From NCBI GenBank assembly GCA_014695325.1, contig JACJNZ010000039.1, positions 124,001 to 188,000 on the forward strand: a stretch of 64,000 nt of DNA, read 5' to 3'. A program made the position numbers and the translations under genes. Source of the stretch: Cyanobacteria bacterium FACHB-502 (lineage in GTDB: Bacteria; Cyanobacteriota; Cyanobacteriia; Elainellales; Elainellaceae). This document shows, one piece after another, positions 36,886 through 44,779 of the stretch; position 1 is the stretch's first letter, and every line of letters begins with the position of its first letter. Under the pieces are notes generated by a model that was not told where the DNA came from, did not search any database, and saw only the letters and a program-made list of their open reading frames with translations.

Positions 36886-37740
36886 ATGAGTGAAGCTCCC
36901 CAATTGCTGAATCAAGCTCGCTGCTTTGGTGGAACCATCGAGTTCTATCAGCATCGATCGCAGTCTTGCAATAGCGAAATGCGCTTTTCGATTTACCGCC
37001 CGCCTCAGGCAGCTGCAAATCCTGTTCCGGTGCTGTATTTTTTGTCTGGGCTAACCTGCACCGAAGAAAATTTTATGGTGAAGGCCGGGGCACAGCAGTT
37101 TGCGGCAAAGCATGGTTTGATGCTGGTCGCGCCGGATACCAGTCCGCGCAATTGTGGAATTCTGGGAGAAGAGGACGACTGGGATTTTGGCACGGGAGCA
37201 GGGTTTTACGTCGATGCAACGCAGGAACCCTGGAAACCGCATTATCGAATGTACAGCTATGTCACTCAAGAGCTACCTGCCTTACTCGCTGCCCATTTTC
37301 CGATTCAGCCCGATCGCCAGGGAATTTTTGGACATTCAATGGGAGGACACGGAGCGTTACTCTGCGCGTTCAAAAATCCCGATCGCTACCGCTCGGTATC
37401 TGCGTTTGCGCCGATCGCTGCTCCGGTGCAGTGCCCCTGGGGGCAAAAAGCGTTTCGTCACTATCTGGGCGAAGAAACGGAAAGCTGGAAAGCTTACGAT
37501 GCGAGTGAGCTAATTCTAACTGCCCCCTGGCGACGACCCATCCTGATCGACCAGGGAACTGCCGATAGTTTTCTCGAAAAACAGCTCATGCCCGATCGTT
37601 TGGAGCAGGCTTGCGCCCAGGTTGGGCAACCTTTGACGCTGCGGATGCAGGACGGCTACGATCACAGCTATTACTTCATTGCCAGCTTTATCGAAGACCA
37701 CATTCACCATCACGCCACCGCACTGCAAGCATCGTCTTGA
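36886..37740 (+). CDS. fghA: S-formylglutathione hydrolase
   Basis: A 284-residue esterase-D-type alpha/beta hydrolase that hydrolyses S-formylglutathione to formate and glutathione in formaldehyde detoxification. The ATG at 36886 (MSEAPQLLNQARCFGG) gives the family N-terminus. Diagnostic parts: YFLSGLTCTEENFMVKAGAQ, VAPDTSPRNCG, the nucleophile GHSMGGHGAL, DQGTADSFLEKQL and the final YDHSYYFIASFIEDHI with the catalytic His. The partner alcohol/formaldehyde dehydrogenase gene, often adjacent, is not present here. Confidence 0.94.
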   Translation: MSEAPQLLNQARCFGGTIEFYQHRSQSCNSEMRFSIYRPPQAAANPVPVLYFLSGLTCTEENFMVKAGAQQFAAKHGLMLVAPDTSPRNCGILGEEDDWDFGTGAGFYVDATQEPWKPHYRMYSYVTQELPALLAAHFPIQPDRQGIFGHSMGGHGALLCAFKNPDRYRSVSAFAPIAAPVQCPWGQKAFRHYLGEETESWKAYDASELILTAPWRRPILIDQGTADSFLEKQLMPDRLEQACAQVGQPLTLRMQDGYDHSYYFIASFIEDHIHHHATALQASS

Positions 37741-37781
37741 GAAAGTCGACTGCACGCCGCAGCAACCACCAAGCTACAGTT

Positions 37782-37824
37782 AAAAAAATCGGGGCTGGCT
37801 GTCTGCTTCTCGTCGCCGCCCCCG
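37782..37824 (-). terminator. Rho-independent terminator of the OmpR-type regulator gene
   Basis: On the minus strand cgggggcggc ... gccagccccg forms a stem with a two-base internal mismatch and a 15-base loop, followed by A and seven T residues (37788-37782). It lies about 85 bases after the stop of the leftward response regulator gene. Confidence 0.6.
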
Positions 37825-37908
37825 AAGGTGAATCCATATTTGCTCTTACGATAACCCCAGGGTCAGCAGAAATTCGGGCAGAAAACGGGTAGAAATCGGG
37901 TAGATAGC

Positions 37909-38595
37909 TCATGTTCCCCCATCGAGCTGCCTCAAGCGATACCCCAACCCATGCACTGTTTCGATCAAATTTTCTGGCGCACCTGCCGATTTCAGCTTAT
38001 TTCGCAAACATTTAACGTGCGATTTTACTGTTTCCTCAGCGGGAGGATTTTCCAGCGACCAGATGCGATCGATAATTCCAGTTCGGCTGAGCACCCGGCG
38101 ACCGCTTGATATCAGCAGTTCCAGTAGTGCGAATTCCTTGGGCGTCAGGGCAATAAGCTGGCGATCGTAAAACACCTCATAGGTGCTGGGGTTGAGCTGA
38201 AGACTGCCCCAGATTAACTCCGTTGCCGCCGTCGCATTGCCCCGCCGCAGCAGTGCCCGCACTCGCGCCAGAAGTTCCTGTAAGTCAAACGGCTTGACCA
38301 CATAATCATCTGCCCCTGCATCCAATCCGGTAATGCGATCGGCGATCGTATCTCGCGCAGTCAGCATCAGCACTGGCAGGGTTAAATGACGATCGCGCAG
38401 CCGCCGGCACAGGCGAATACCATCTAGCCTCGGCAGCGTCACATCCAGCACAAGTAAATCATAGGTCAGCGACTCCAGCCAATCCCAGGCAGACTCTCCA
38501 TCCCGCGCCACATCCACCACATACTGAGCATCAGTCAAAGCCTCCGCTACGACTTCTGCTAGCTGAACATCATCTTCGACCACTAAAATTCGCAT
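37909..38595 (-). CDS. OmpR/PhoB-family response regulator
   Basis: A 228-residue two-component regulator. The receiver has the acidic pair Asp8/Asp9, phospho-acceptor Asp51 (LLVLDVTLP), Thr79 and Lys101 (VVKPF). The C-terminal winged-helix DNA-binding domain includes IALTPKEFALLELL and the recognition region EETVKSHVKCLRNKLKS, ending with ETVHGLGYRL. A CHASE3 histidine kinase gene lies divergently 114 bases away and is the obvious partner. Target genes cannot be named. The 114-base divergent spacer carries a ctcaatct tandem repeat. Confidence 0.92.
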   Translation of the reverse strand: MRILVVEDDVQLAEVVAEALTDAQYVVDVARDGESAWDWLESLTYDLLVLDVTLPRLDGIRLCRRLRDRHLTLPVLMLTARDTIADRITGLDAGADDYVVKPFDLQELLARVRALLRRGNATAATELIWGSLQLNPSTYEVFYDRQLIALTPKEFALLELLISSGRRVLSRTGIIDRIWSLENPPAEETVKSHVKCLRNKLKSAGAPENLIETVHGLGYRLRQLDGGT

Positions 38596-38619
38596 CGCCG
38601 CCTTCGCTTAATCCGGTTC

Positions 38620-38660
38620 GCCTCAATCTATCTCAATCTCTCAACTTATCTCAATCTTAG
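38620..38660. repeat. Degenerate ctcaatct tandem repeat between the divergent two-component genes
   Basis: Units ctcaatctat, ctcaatctct, caacttat and ctcaatctta follow one another at 38622-38660, with a period near 10 bases. They occupy the shared regulatory spacer of the response regulator and kinase genes and might serve as direct-repeat sites for the OmpR-type regulator, whose family binds tandem repeats. Confidence 0.45.
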
Positions 38661-38709
38661 GCAATTCTGGAGCGATATGCTGAAGAGAAGGTAGGCGAGG
38701 AAGGGAAGC

Positions 38710-40143
38710 GTGGCAGAGCAGATCGACGATCGAGACGGAACAAAAGTTAACGTGAAACTCTTGCAGAGAAAACGAGCACTGGGAGCAGGTTTCGCTTCTG
38801 TGATTGTATTAATGGGATTCACGAACTGGACTTCCTATCAAAACGCCAAGCAGCTCATTGAAAGCACCAATCAATCCAAACAAACCTATGAAGTGATTAA
38901 AAGCCTTGCCAATATTTTTTCCACGATGACAGTTGCTGAATCCGGGCGACGCGGTTACGTTTTTCTCAGCGATCACGCTGAATATTTGCGGTATCAAGAA
39001 GCAGTTAAAGCAATCGTTCCAAAAATGCAGCTTCTTCAGCAGCAAATTGACACGAACAGTGAGCAAATTGCCCAATTTAACCAGCTTAAACAACTGCTCG
39101 ATCGCCGCATCATTCTTCTGGAACAATCGATTCAGCTTCATCAGAAACAGCCGAACGATCGCACCACTCAAGCAGAAATTACAGAACAAAGCATTCAGCT
39201 TCGGGAGCAAATTGCATTGGTGATGAATCAGATGCAAGCTGAGGAAGAACAGCGTTTGCAGCAGTGGCTCAACCAATCCCAAACTAGCATTCGCAGCCGA
39301 TATTTAATTGAGTTTTTGATTAGCCTTTCTAGCTTGGCTATCTTTCTTGGGTTTGCCCTGTTGCTCTATTACCAGTATGCCCAGCGGCAGCAAGCAGAAA
39401 AGCTGCGATCGACTCTGCTTCAGGAAAAGGAACTCAGCGAGTTAAAGGTGAAATTCTTTTCGATGGTGTCGCATGAGTTTCGCACTCCGCTCAGCGTAAT
39501 TTTAGGCTCCGCCCAGCTTATGCGTGATAACGAAGCCTCGTGGACAAAAGAACGCCAGCAAAAAAATCTGGAGCGAATCCAATCTTCTGCCAAGCTGATG
39601 AAGCAAATGTTGTCCGACATTCTTACCCTGACCAGAGCCGAAGCAGGCAAACTGGAATTTAACCCGCAGCCGATCGATCTAGAAGCATTTTGCCTCAATT
39701 TAGTTGAAGAAATTCAGCTCTCAATGCGATCGTCTCATCCTGTTCAAATCATTAGCCAGGGCAGCCAGCGACACGTGCTTTTAGATGAGAAACTGCTGTA
39801 TTCAATTCTGAGCAATTTGCTTTGCAATGCTATCAAATATTCCAGTTCTACTTCGCTCATTGAACTGCTGCTTGACTGTCAACCCGGACAAACTATTCTC
39901 CAAATCAAAGACAATGGATTGGGCATTGCCCCAGCCGATCGATCGCAAATCTTTGAGGCATTTTATCGAGGACAAAACAGCATCAGCGTGAGCGGTAGCG
40001 GGCTGGGATTAGCCGTGGTTAAGCAGTGCGTTGATCGGCATCAAGGCAACATTACGATCGACAGTATCGAAGACAAAGGAACTACCTTCACCGTCACCCT
40101 CCCCCACATTAGTGCGCGATCGGCCCACCCCCCAAACGCCTAA
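38710..40143 (+). CDS. Sensor histidine kinase with CHASE3 periplasmic domain
   Basis: A 477-residue membrane kinase. TM1 lies at about 24-40, a helical CHASE3 sensor at 41-195 (VAESGRRGYVFLSD is the CHASE3 signature), TM2 at 199-222, then a short coiled coil, HisKA with His255 (SMVSHEFRTPLS), and HATPase with SNLLCNAIKYSS, DNGLGIAP and GSGLGLAVVK. The start is GTG at 38710 with AGGAAGG just upstream. It faces a divergent OmpR-family regulator, so the two probably form a signalling pair sensing an envelope or soluble signal. Confidence 0.92.
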   Translation: MAEQIDDRDGTKVNVKLLQRKRALGAGFASVIVLMGFTNWTSYQNAKQLIESTNQSKQTYEVIKSLANIFSTMTVAESGRRGYVFLSDHAEYLRYQEAVKAIVPKMQLLQQQIDTNSEQIAQFNQLKQLLDRRIILLEQSIQLHQKQPNDRTTQAEITEQSIQLREQIALVMNQMQAEEEQRLQQWLNQSQTSIRSRYLIEFLISLSSLAIFLGFALLLYYQYAQRQQAEKLRSTLLQEKELSELKVKFFSMVSHEFRTPLSVILGSAQLMRDNEASWTKERQQKNLERIQSSAKLMKQMLSDILTLTRAEAGKLEFNPQPIDLEAFCLNLVEEIQLSMRSSHPVQIISQGSQRHVLLDEKLLYSILSNLLCNAIKYSSSTSLIELLLDCQPGQTILQIKDNGLGIAPADRSQIFEAFYRGQNSISVSGSGLGLAVVKQCVDRHQGNITIDSIEDKGTTFTVTLPHISARSAHPPNA

Positions 40144-40627
40144 CCATCTCCCTTCTTCATCCATCCTCATCTTTCCTACAGCCAGCTTAAACACCCTCCG
40201 CCCCAAACAACCTCATCTCTGCCCATCCCCTCGTGACACATATCACCCCCTCCACTGTGGCTTATCACATCCTCCGGCTCCCATTACCCTCTACAGTGGG
40301 TCGGTGTGAAGCAACTGCGGCTCTCCTGTTAAATGAGTGTGAATCTACCACGCCGCAGGCGTTGCCTTTCCGGGCAATCCAAAATTAGGGAAAAAGGGTC
40401 AGACTACCAACTTCTACCAGCTCAATTCGTTCACTTTGAGTGAACCTCAGTGTGTTCTGTGCGTGTGAAATAGCAAACAGGTTGAAACGACGAAGCATCC
40501 CTGTTGTGTCTGTTATTCATTGCGAGATCACCCGGTGCTGCTGCACCCAGATTTCTAGTCTCTGCTTCCGTCGAGAAGCGTGACGATCGCAATCTGCGCG
40601 GTGACTCCCACCATTAGAGGAGCTTTC
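40144..40627. other. Spacer with C-rich region before the RTX protein gene
   Basis: A 484-base spacer. The left half is C- and T-rich (40180-40300), the right half includes gttcactttgagtgaacc, an imperfect palindrome (40425-40446). The end contains the ribosome-binding site tagaggagc 5 bases before the ATG at 40628. No gene was seen. Confidence 0.45.
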
Positions 40628-42823
40628 ATGTCGAATATCATCACCGTTACCAGCACTGCGAATAGTGGTGCAGGTTCACTGCGGGCAGCGATCGCTGCGG
40701 CACCTGCTGGAAGCACGATTCAATTTGCATCCAATCTAGCGGGACAAACGATTACGCTCACAAGCGGACAAATTGACGTCTCCCCTGGCAAAAACATCAC
40801 GATCGATGGCAGCACTGCGCCAGGGTTAAAAATCAGTGGCAATAATGCCTCCCGCATATTCTGGGTGAACTCGAACCAAGACTTTCCCACCACCGTTTCC
40901 TTCAAAAATCTCAGCCTGATCAACGGTAAAACGAACGATCAGGGCGGTGCGATCAAGGGTGAACACAGGGCAAACATCAGCATCGACAAAGTTAGCTTTC
41001 AAAACAACGTTGCCAACAAAGGCGGCGGAGCCATCTACTCAGCCTGGGAAAACAATTTGACCGTCACCAATTCCCAGTTCGATCGCAACCAGGCAACTGC
41101 CGGAAATGACGAACGTGGTGCAGGGGCGATCGCCTTTCTCAGCCCGAGGAATTTCATCGTCCGAAACAGCAGTTTCACCAATAACCAGGGTATTAACGGC
41201 GGTGCAATCAACAGCCTCAATGGCAAACTGACGATCGAAAATTCGCGCTTTATCAACAACAGTACGCTGGCAGCCAACTTTGCAGCCGGACAGCAAAATC
41301 CGACTTTGCGCGGCTACGGCGGAGCCATCTACACCGATCGCGCCAGCAGCACCAGCGAGGCATCGGGCACGATTCGGATTGTGGGCAGCGTGTTTGAAGG
41401 CAACCAAGGCAAGGCAGAAGGCGGCGCAGCCTATCTGTACACCGGAACGCAGGATAACGTCATCATCGATCGCAGTACGTTCAAAGACAACGCAGTGCAG
41501 TCCCTTCCACAGGGCAATGGCGGCAACGGCGGCGGCGTGGTGGTGATGAGCAACGGTAACAACCGGGGACTTGCCATCAGCAATAGCTCGTTTGTCAACA
41601 ACACAGCTTCCAGTCAGGGCGGCGGCTTGTGGATGATGGGCGCACCCGGCACGATTACGAACAGCACCTTCTCCGGCAACAAAACCACCGGAACCGACTA
41701 CAACCGCGTGGGCGGCGCGATGACGCTGTATAGCAACACGGATATTATCAACACAACGATCGCCAACAACAAAGCAGGTTGGGTCGGGGGTGGCATTTCT
41801 GCACCGGATAATGCCCGTGTAACGGTGAAAAACACCATCTTTTCCAATAACACTGCCGACAACGGCACGAACAATTGGGGCATTCAGCAGCACACAAACC
41901 GCGTCCTGATTGACAATGGCGGCAATATTCAGTTTCCGCCCAAGCGCACCAACAACTGGAACGACTACAACGCAACTCCAAGCGTTCGACTGGTCGATCC
42001 AATGCTGGGATCGCTCCAGAATAACGGCGGCGGGATGCTCACCCACGCCCTACTGGCAGGAAGTCCCGCAATCAATAGCGGCATTGCCGCAGGCGCACCC
42101 ACGACGGATGGACGCGGCTTTACGCGATCGGATGGACGGATTGACATCGGTGCATTTGAAGCAGGCGCAATGGCTCCAGGAAGCAGTACATCAGCAGTCA
42201 GTACATCAGGAGGCGGTACATCAGGGGAAAGCATGCCAGGAGGCGGTACATCAGGAGGCGGTATATCAGGGGAAAGCACATCAGGAAGCAATACCTTCAA
42301 CGGAACGAGCGGCAACGATACGCTAGTGGGCAATGCCAGCAATAATGTGCTGATTGGCAACCTGGGCGCAGATACCCTCACCGGGGGAACCGGAGCCGAT
42401 CGCTTTGTTTATGCAGGGGCATCGCAGCAGACAGCTTTCAGCCAGTCCCGTGTTGGCAGCCTCGATCGCATTACGGATTTCACCTTCGCTCAAGGCGATC
42501 GACTTCAGCTTGACTACGACAACAACCTGCAAACCGCCCAACTTCCACGCGGCGTGTTCAATGCCGGACGCAAAACGGGTAGCGACCTGACAGCCGCCGC
42601 TCAAGCAGCATTCCGCGACAAAAACCAGCTTGTTGGCGGAGACCAGGCATTGCAACCCAATGAAGCCGTCTTTTTCCAATGGGGCACACGCACTTATGTT
42701 GCCGCTAATGACGGTGTGGCAAGTTTTAGCAACAACGATCTTGTAGTCAACCTAACGGGAATTCAGATGGCAGGGCAAGATGCGACAGGCGGCAGGTTAA
42801 CAACTGGCAATTATTTCGCTTGA
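40628..42823 (+). CDS. Secreted right-handed beta-helix protein with RTX calcium-binding C-terminus
   Basis: A 731-residue extracellular protein. The start is the ATG at 40628, which follows a strong gaggag site; the GTG sixteen codons upstream lacks one. Residues 1-520 hold a choice-of-anchor-Q/polymorphic outer-membrane-type start (ITVTSTANSGAGSLRAAI) and many beta-helix rungs of the form GGAI...SFxNN. A Gly/Ser/Thr linker made of near-identical repeats (DNA 42180-42295) leads to an RTX block (GNDTLVGNASNNVLIGNLG, GGTGADRF) and a closing domain typical of type I-secreted cyanobacterial proteins. No N-terminal signal peptide is seen, which fits type I secretion. The likely role is surface adhesion or polysaccharide contact; no ABC exporter gene is adjacent. 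Confidence 0.85.
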   Translation: MSNIITVTSTANSGAGSLRAAIAAAPAGSTIQFASNLAGQTITLTSGQIDVSPGKNITIDGSTAPGLKISGNNASRIFWVNSNQDFPTTVSFKNLSLINGKTNDQGGAIKGEHRANISIDKVSFQNNVANKGGGAIYSAWENNLTVTNSQFDRNQATAGNDERGAGAIAFLSPRNFIVRNSSFTNNQGINGGAINSLNGKLTIENSRFINNSTLAANFAAGQQNPTLRGYGGAIYTDRASSTSEASGTIRIVGSVFEGNQGKAEGGAAYLYTGTQDNVIIDRSTFKDNAVQSLPQGNGGNGGGVVVMSNGNNRGLAISNSSFVNNTASSQGGGLWMMGAPGTITNSTFSGNKTTGTDYNRVGGAMTLYSNTDIINTTIANNKAGWVGGGISAPDNARVTVKNTIFSNNTADNGTNNWGIQQHTNRVLIDNGGNIQFPPKRTNNWNDYNATPSVRLVDPMLGSLQNNGGGMLTHALLAGSPAINSGIAAGAPTTDGRGFTRSDGRIDIGAFEAGAMAPGSSTSAVSTSGGGTSGESMPGGGTSGGGISGESTSGSNTFNGTSGNDTLVGNASNNVLIGNLGADTLTGGTGADRFVYAGASQQTAFSQSRVGSLDRITDFTFAQGDRLQLDYDNNLQTAQLPRGVFNAGRKTGSDLTAAAQAAFRDKNQLVGGDQALQPNEAVFFQWGTRTYVAANDGVASFSNNDLVVNLTGIQMAGQDATGGRLTTGNYFA
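42180..42295 (+). repeat. Short in-frame tandem repeats encoding the Gly/Ser linker of the RTX protein
   Basis: The units aggaggcggtacatcagg and aggggaaagcatgccagg-type alternate through this stretch, each an in-frame multiple of three bases. Copies are nearly identical at DNA level (gtacatcagg recurs), so the linker can lengthen or shorten by slippage without breaking the frame. Confidence 0.7.
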
Positions 42824-43199
42824 TTCTTGCCTTGAATGGGTTTGAGGGGTGGCTTGAGCAGTATCTCATGATTCAAACATTCTCTGAAATCCGCTCCCTT
42901 AATCTCCCGTTTGTGAATCGTTTGGAACCTAAAATTAACAGGTTCGTCCTCTAAACTTTAGGTACAAATCGATCGGTTTGAGGATTGTTTAGCAGATCAC
43001 ACTCATCCTTAAACCATTCACAAACTCATTGCTCAATTTCTCCCGACCACAGGGTTTATCACTTTTATCTACACTCTGCCCGTGACTGAGCGAAGCATCT
43101 AAACTCGGCTCAGTCACGGGCTTATCTATCTCTAGTGGGAGTGACAGGAACCTTGAAACAGCGGTATTTGTGGATTAGTCGTGCAAAGGAGAAAATCAG
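42824..43199. other. Spacer with a perfect inverted repeat
   Basis: A 376-base spacer. It contains the 14-base inverted repeat at 43078-43121 and the ribosome-binding site aaggag ahead of the GTG at 43200. No ORF was seen. Confidence 0.5.
43078..43121. terminator. Perfect 14-bp inverted repeat, possible terminator or operator
   Basis: gcccgtgactgagc (43078-43091) and gctcagtcacgggc (43108-43121) are exact reverse complements around a 16-base loop. No T run follows on either strand, so it is an atypical terminator; it might also be an operator, as it lies 80 bases upstream of the next start. Confidence 0.4.
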
Positions 43200-44147
43200 G
43201 TGGTCGCGATCGACTCGTCCCAGCTACAGCCCCTTTCTACTCAAGCTTTGATTTTAGAAAATGCAGAAATCAAGCTCGTGATCAGACCCGATTTGGGTGG
43301 ACGAATTGATCAACTTCAGGATTTACAAACGGGTAAGAAATGGCTTTGGCATCCTGAAGAATACAATGCCAATAAGTCTCGATCGCTGGAAGTTGGAGCT
43401 TCCTTTGATCAGAACTGGACTGGCGGCTGGGATGAAGTGTTTCCCAATGACGCAGCAGGGGAATTTCAGGGGCGCAATTTGGTGGATCACGGTGAACTGT
43501 GGTCGCAGTCCTGGGAAGTGATCGAATCCACAAAACTGGGCGTGACGATGCGATACGTTTGCCAAACTGTCCCTGTGACCGTCACCAAAAATATTCGCAT
43601 CAGTGCTTCTAAACCGAAAGCAGCGATCGTCTACACGCTGCAAAATCAGGTCGATGAAACGATTCCGTTTTTGCTAAAGCATCATGCCGCAATTGCGATC
43701 GAACCGGGTGACGAAATCATTTTGCCCGATTGCCTGATCGAACCTGTGACGCTCGACTTTAGCCGCATTATCGGTCAGCAACAGCAGACCCGCTTTCCCA
43801 AAGCACTCACCGCCGAAGGAACCGAAATCAATATCAAGCAGGTGCCACCCCGCTCTTCCCAACTCCAGGAATTTTTCTACAGTTCTCAATTGGCAGCGGG
43901 TCACTGCGGCATTCGCAGCATGAAGTCGAAGTCTGCTTTGGTCATGCGCTTTGACACGGCAGAATTTCCCTATGTCTGGATGTTTCAGAGCTTCGGTGGC
44001 TGGCACGATCACTATGTCGTTGTGGTTGAACCTTGCACTACCATGCCTTATGACCTGAATGTTGCCTGCGAAAACGGAACGATCGCCTACCTGCAACCCC
44101 AGGAAACCCAAACGCGATCGCTTATGATCACGCTCCAGCGCAGTTAG
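43200..44147 (+). CDS. Galactose mutarotase-fold protein of unknown substrate
   Basis: A 315-residue all-beta protein resembling the aldose-1-epimerase/mutarotase superfamily: LVIRPDLGGRIDQLQDLQTG is the usual first strand pair with the Gly-Gly-Arg turn, followed by GGWDEVFPND and WSQSWEV. A late HDHYVVVVEPCTTMPYD segment carries conserved His and Glu-Pro, as in the family's sugar-binding site. The start is GTG at 43200 with aaggag about ten bases upstream. It may act on a sugar or sugar phosphate, but the substrate is not evident and no sugar-metabolism gene is adjacent. Confidence 0.72.
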   Translation: MVAIDSSQLQPLSTQALILENAEIKLVIRPDLGGRIDQLQDLQTGKKWLWHPEEYNANKSRSLEVGASFDQNWTGGWDEVFPNDAAGEFQGRNLVDHGELWSQSWEVIESTKLGVTMRYVCQTVPVTVTKNIRISASKPKAAIVYTLQNQVDETIPFLLKHHAAIAIEPGDEIILPDCLIEPVTLDFSRIIGQQQQTRFPKALTAEGTEINIKQVPPRSSQLQEFFYSSQLAAGHCGIRSMKSKSALVMRFDTAEFPYVWMFQSFGGWHDHYVVVVEPCTTMPYDLNVACENGTIAYLQPQETQTRSLMITLQRS

Positions 44148-44176
44148 ACTTTCAGAGCTAAAAACAAAGCTAAAGG

Positions 44177-44205
44177 CGGTTTTGACGATCCCTAATCGAA
44201 AACCG
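44177..44205 (+). terminator. Hairpin after the mutarotase-like gene
   Basis: cggtttt and aaaaccg enclose an inner cgat/atcg pair with a five-base loop, 30 bases beyond the stop codon. There is no T run, but many cyanobacterial terminators lack one. Confidence 0.4.
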
Positions 44206-44646
44206 TCACAAAGCATAACATGATTTTAACGCGACTCGATCGGCTGGTATTAAATACGCTGCTGATCAAGGTTTTGGAATTATTAGGCGACTAAGTTGAG
44301 CGATCGATTTAGTAAAGCAATTAGGGATAAACAAAGAGACAAAGATCAGCGCGAGATACGGTTGTCATCAGTGAATGGCTCTCTGCGAATTGCGAATGAT
44401 GAATAGCAATGACAGAGACAAATGATAAGGGACAAATAACCCTCTCATCGTCCCTGGTTTAATAAACTTGCGCGAATGCTGGGTATCGTTTCAATCAGAA
44501 CAGCGATCGCATTGGTTTTTCCGAAGGGAGTTTGAGGAGAATCAGAAAGGCTACATTACCCCCTGAATTCCTAAGGAATGGGGAGCTTTGAAATCCTAAA
44601 GCAAGCCCGATGTCGAACTTCAAACCGAGATTCCGAACTTTAAACA

Positions 44647-44671
44647 TAAAAAAGAGGAGCAATATTGCTCC
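44647..44671 (-). terminator. Rho-independent terminator of the LysM/M23 gene
   Basis: The perfect palindrome ggagcaatattgctcc (44656-44671) is followed on the minus strand by tctttttt. It lies about 110 bases after the stop of the leftward LysM/M23 gene. Confidence 0.75.
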
Positions 44672-44779
44672 CCTTATTGGCTGATATCAAATCCGCTTAA
44701 AGACCCTGAAGAAAAAACCAGGTGACGGGTCGGAGAATAGCCAATGAACCGGATTTGAGATGAACGGGATATACCATTA

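Larger units (their letters stand above)
44148..44779. other. Convergent spacer with hairpins
   Basis: A 632-base spacer between convergent genes. It contains the hairpin at 44177-44205, the leftward terminator at 44647-44671, and a smaller hairpin cccc...attcct/aggaat...gggg near 44559-44584. No ORF or RNA gene was recognised. Confidence 0.5.

Noticed and set aside
41039-42046. 335-codon ORF antisense to the RTX beta-helix gene
   Set aside because: It is a shadow created by the GC-rich Asn/Gly/Thr repeat codons; the sense strand has clear beta-helix and RTX motifs.
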